The notes under the pieces are model-generated. The model did not search any database. It saw nothing but the letters and a program-made list of their open reading frames with translations, and was not told the DNA's origin. Both the position numbers and the translations under genes were made by a program. Shown here piece by piece: positions 63,799 through 64,000 of a stretch of 64,000 bases of DNA. The DNA is taken from contig JAFWAX010000002.1 in the NCBI GenBank assembly GCA_017507385.1, forward strand, positions 1 to 64,000. Direction: 5' to 3'. How positions within the stretch are numbered: the first letter of the stretch is position 1; every line of letters begins with the position of its first letter. The DNA comes from Bacteroidaceae bacterium (lineage in GTDB: Bacteria; Bacteroidota; Bacteroidia; Bacteroidales; Bacteroidaceae).

Positions 63799-63893
63799 TT
63801 GATGCAAAGGTAGTGCAAGCCGAGAGAAGAACAAAATAAATGAGTTTATTTTTTCATCCGAGGCGCCGCCTACCTTCGGCGAAGCCAAAGTAG
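63796..63893. repeat. Imperfect palindromic region around the small-RNA promoter
   Basis: CTACTTTG (from 63795) is matched by CAAAGTAG (63886-63893), and AAAGGTAG (63807-63814) by CTACCTT (about 63869-63875). The GCCGAG and CGGCG words near both halves add to the symmetry. It contains the TACCTTTG promoter. The rest to 64000 shows only a repeat of GCTCCACCT (also near 63744). Confidence 0.4.
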
Positions 63894-64000
63894 TGAAATA
63901 ATTTGAAACAGAAATAACTACACTTAAATTTCGCTCCACCTCAGTTCGAAATTCCTCTTCCTATCTTCTGTTAAGATTGTTAAACGCATCAATTAACAAG

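Overview
The window looks like a chromosomal segment from a Bacteroidales bacterium, most likely a Prevotella-type organism. The evidence is: promoters of the Bacteroidetes form (TAnnTTTG with an upstream TTG about 19 nt away), general scarcity of Shine-Dalgarno sequences, a dcw cluster without murF or ddl, a long FtsA with a C-terminal extension, GH97 and GH127 glycosidases, and a large secreted protein ending in a type IX secretion (Por) sorting tail. The species is an inference.

Layout. 1-8.7 kb: end of rplL, then rpoB and rpoC. 9-12.8 kb: a 1246-residue secreted modular protein. 13.1-13.8 kb: a HigB/HigA toxin-antitoxin pair with a palindromic operator. 13.9-18.0 kb: etfB, etfA, a four-helix-bundle (23S rRNA intervening-sequence type) gene flanked by inverted repeats, and an acyl-CoA dehydrogenase. 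18.1-20.9 kb (minus): priA and an outer-membrane beta-barrel gene. 21.2-37.6 kb: the complete Bacteroidetes dcw cluster mraZ-rsmH-ftsL-ftsI-murE-mraY-murD-ftsW-murG-murC-ftsQ-ftsA-ftsZ. 38.1-40.8 kb (minus): gyrB, rpsT, tRNA-Glu. 41.0-45.7 kb: recO and a convergent 1273-residue envelope protein. 46.2-51.7 kb: a frameshifted Crp/Fnr regulator, a DUF4419-like secreted protein, and an ECF sigma / putative anti-sigma / secreted protein operon. 52.0-59.9 kb: hexuronate and plant-glycan genes (uxuB, uxuA, GH127, divergent GH97). 60.2-63.0 kb: rplS, a MaoC-like hydratase and a FadL-type porin. The last kilobase has no clear protein gene but holds a repeat array and a candidate structured RNA.

How it works together. 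Most of the window is housekeeping: transcription, replication restart, DNA gyrase, wall synthesis and division. The carbohydrate block fits release of arabinose, galactose/glucose and hexuronates from plant polymers, with uxuB/uxuA taking fructuronate to 2-keto-3-deoxygluconate. The etf/acyl-CoA dehydrogenase set fits fatty-acid or butyryl-CoA type redox chemistry.

The most interesting layer is between the genes. There are small non-coding elements of about 190-215 bp sharing terminal inverted repeats (about ACGTGAGTTCGACGAATT) but carrying two different central palindromes (family A at 29.6 and 51.7 kb; family B at 37.8 and 61.4 kb). Two copies are flanked by direct repeats that look like target-site duplications (TTTAATTA; TTGTTCGTTA), and family B carries a GC-rich hairpin oriented as a terminator for the preceding gene. 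A core-only copy of family A (a perfect 30-bp inverted repeat) follows rpoC. Also notable: two loci with three regularly spaced near-palindromes GGTGAGACTCTCACC, a G8 tract that breaks the Crp/Fnr gene, two related stem-loops, and a promoter-to-terminator unit at 63.6-63.8 kb that looks like a small RNA.
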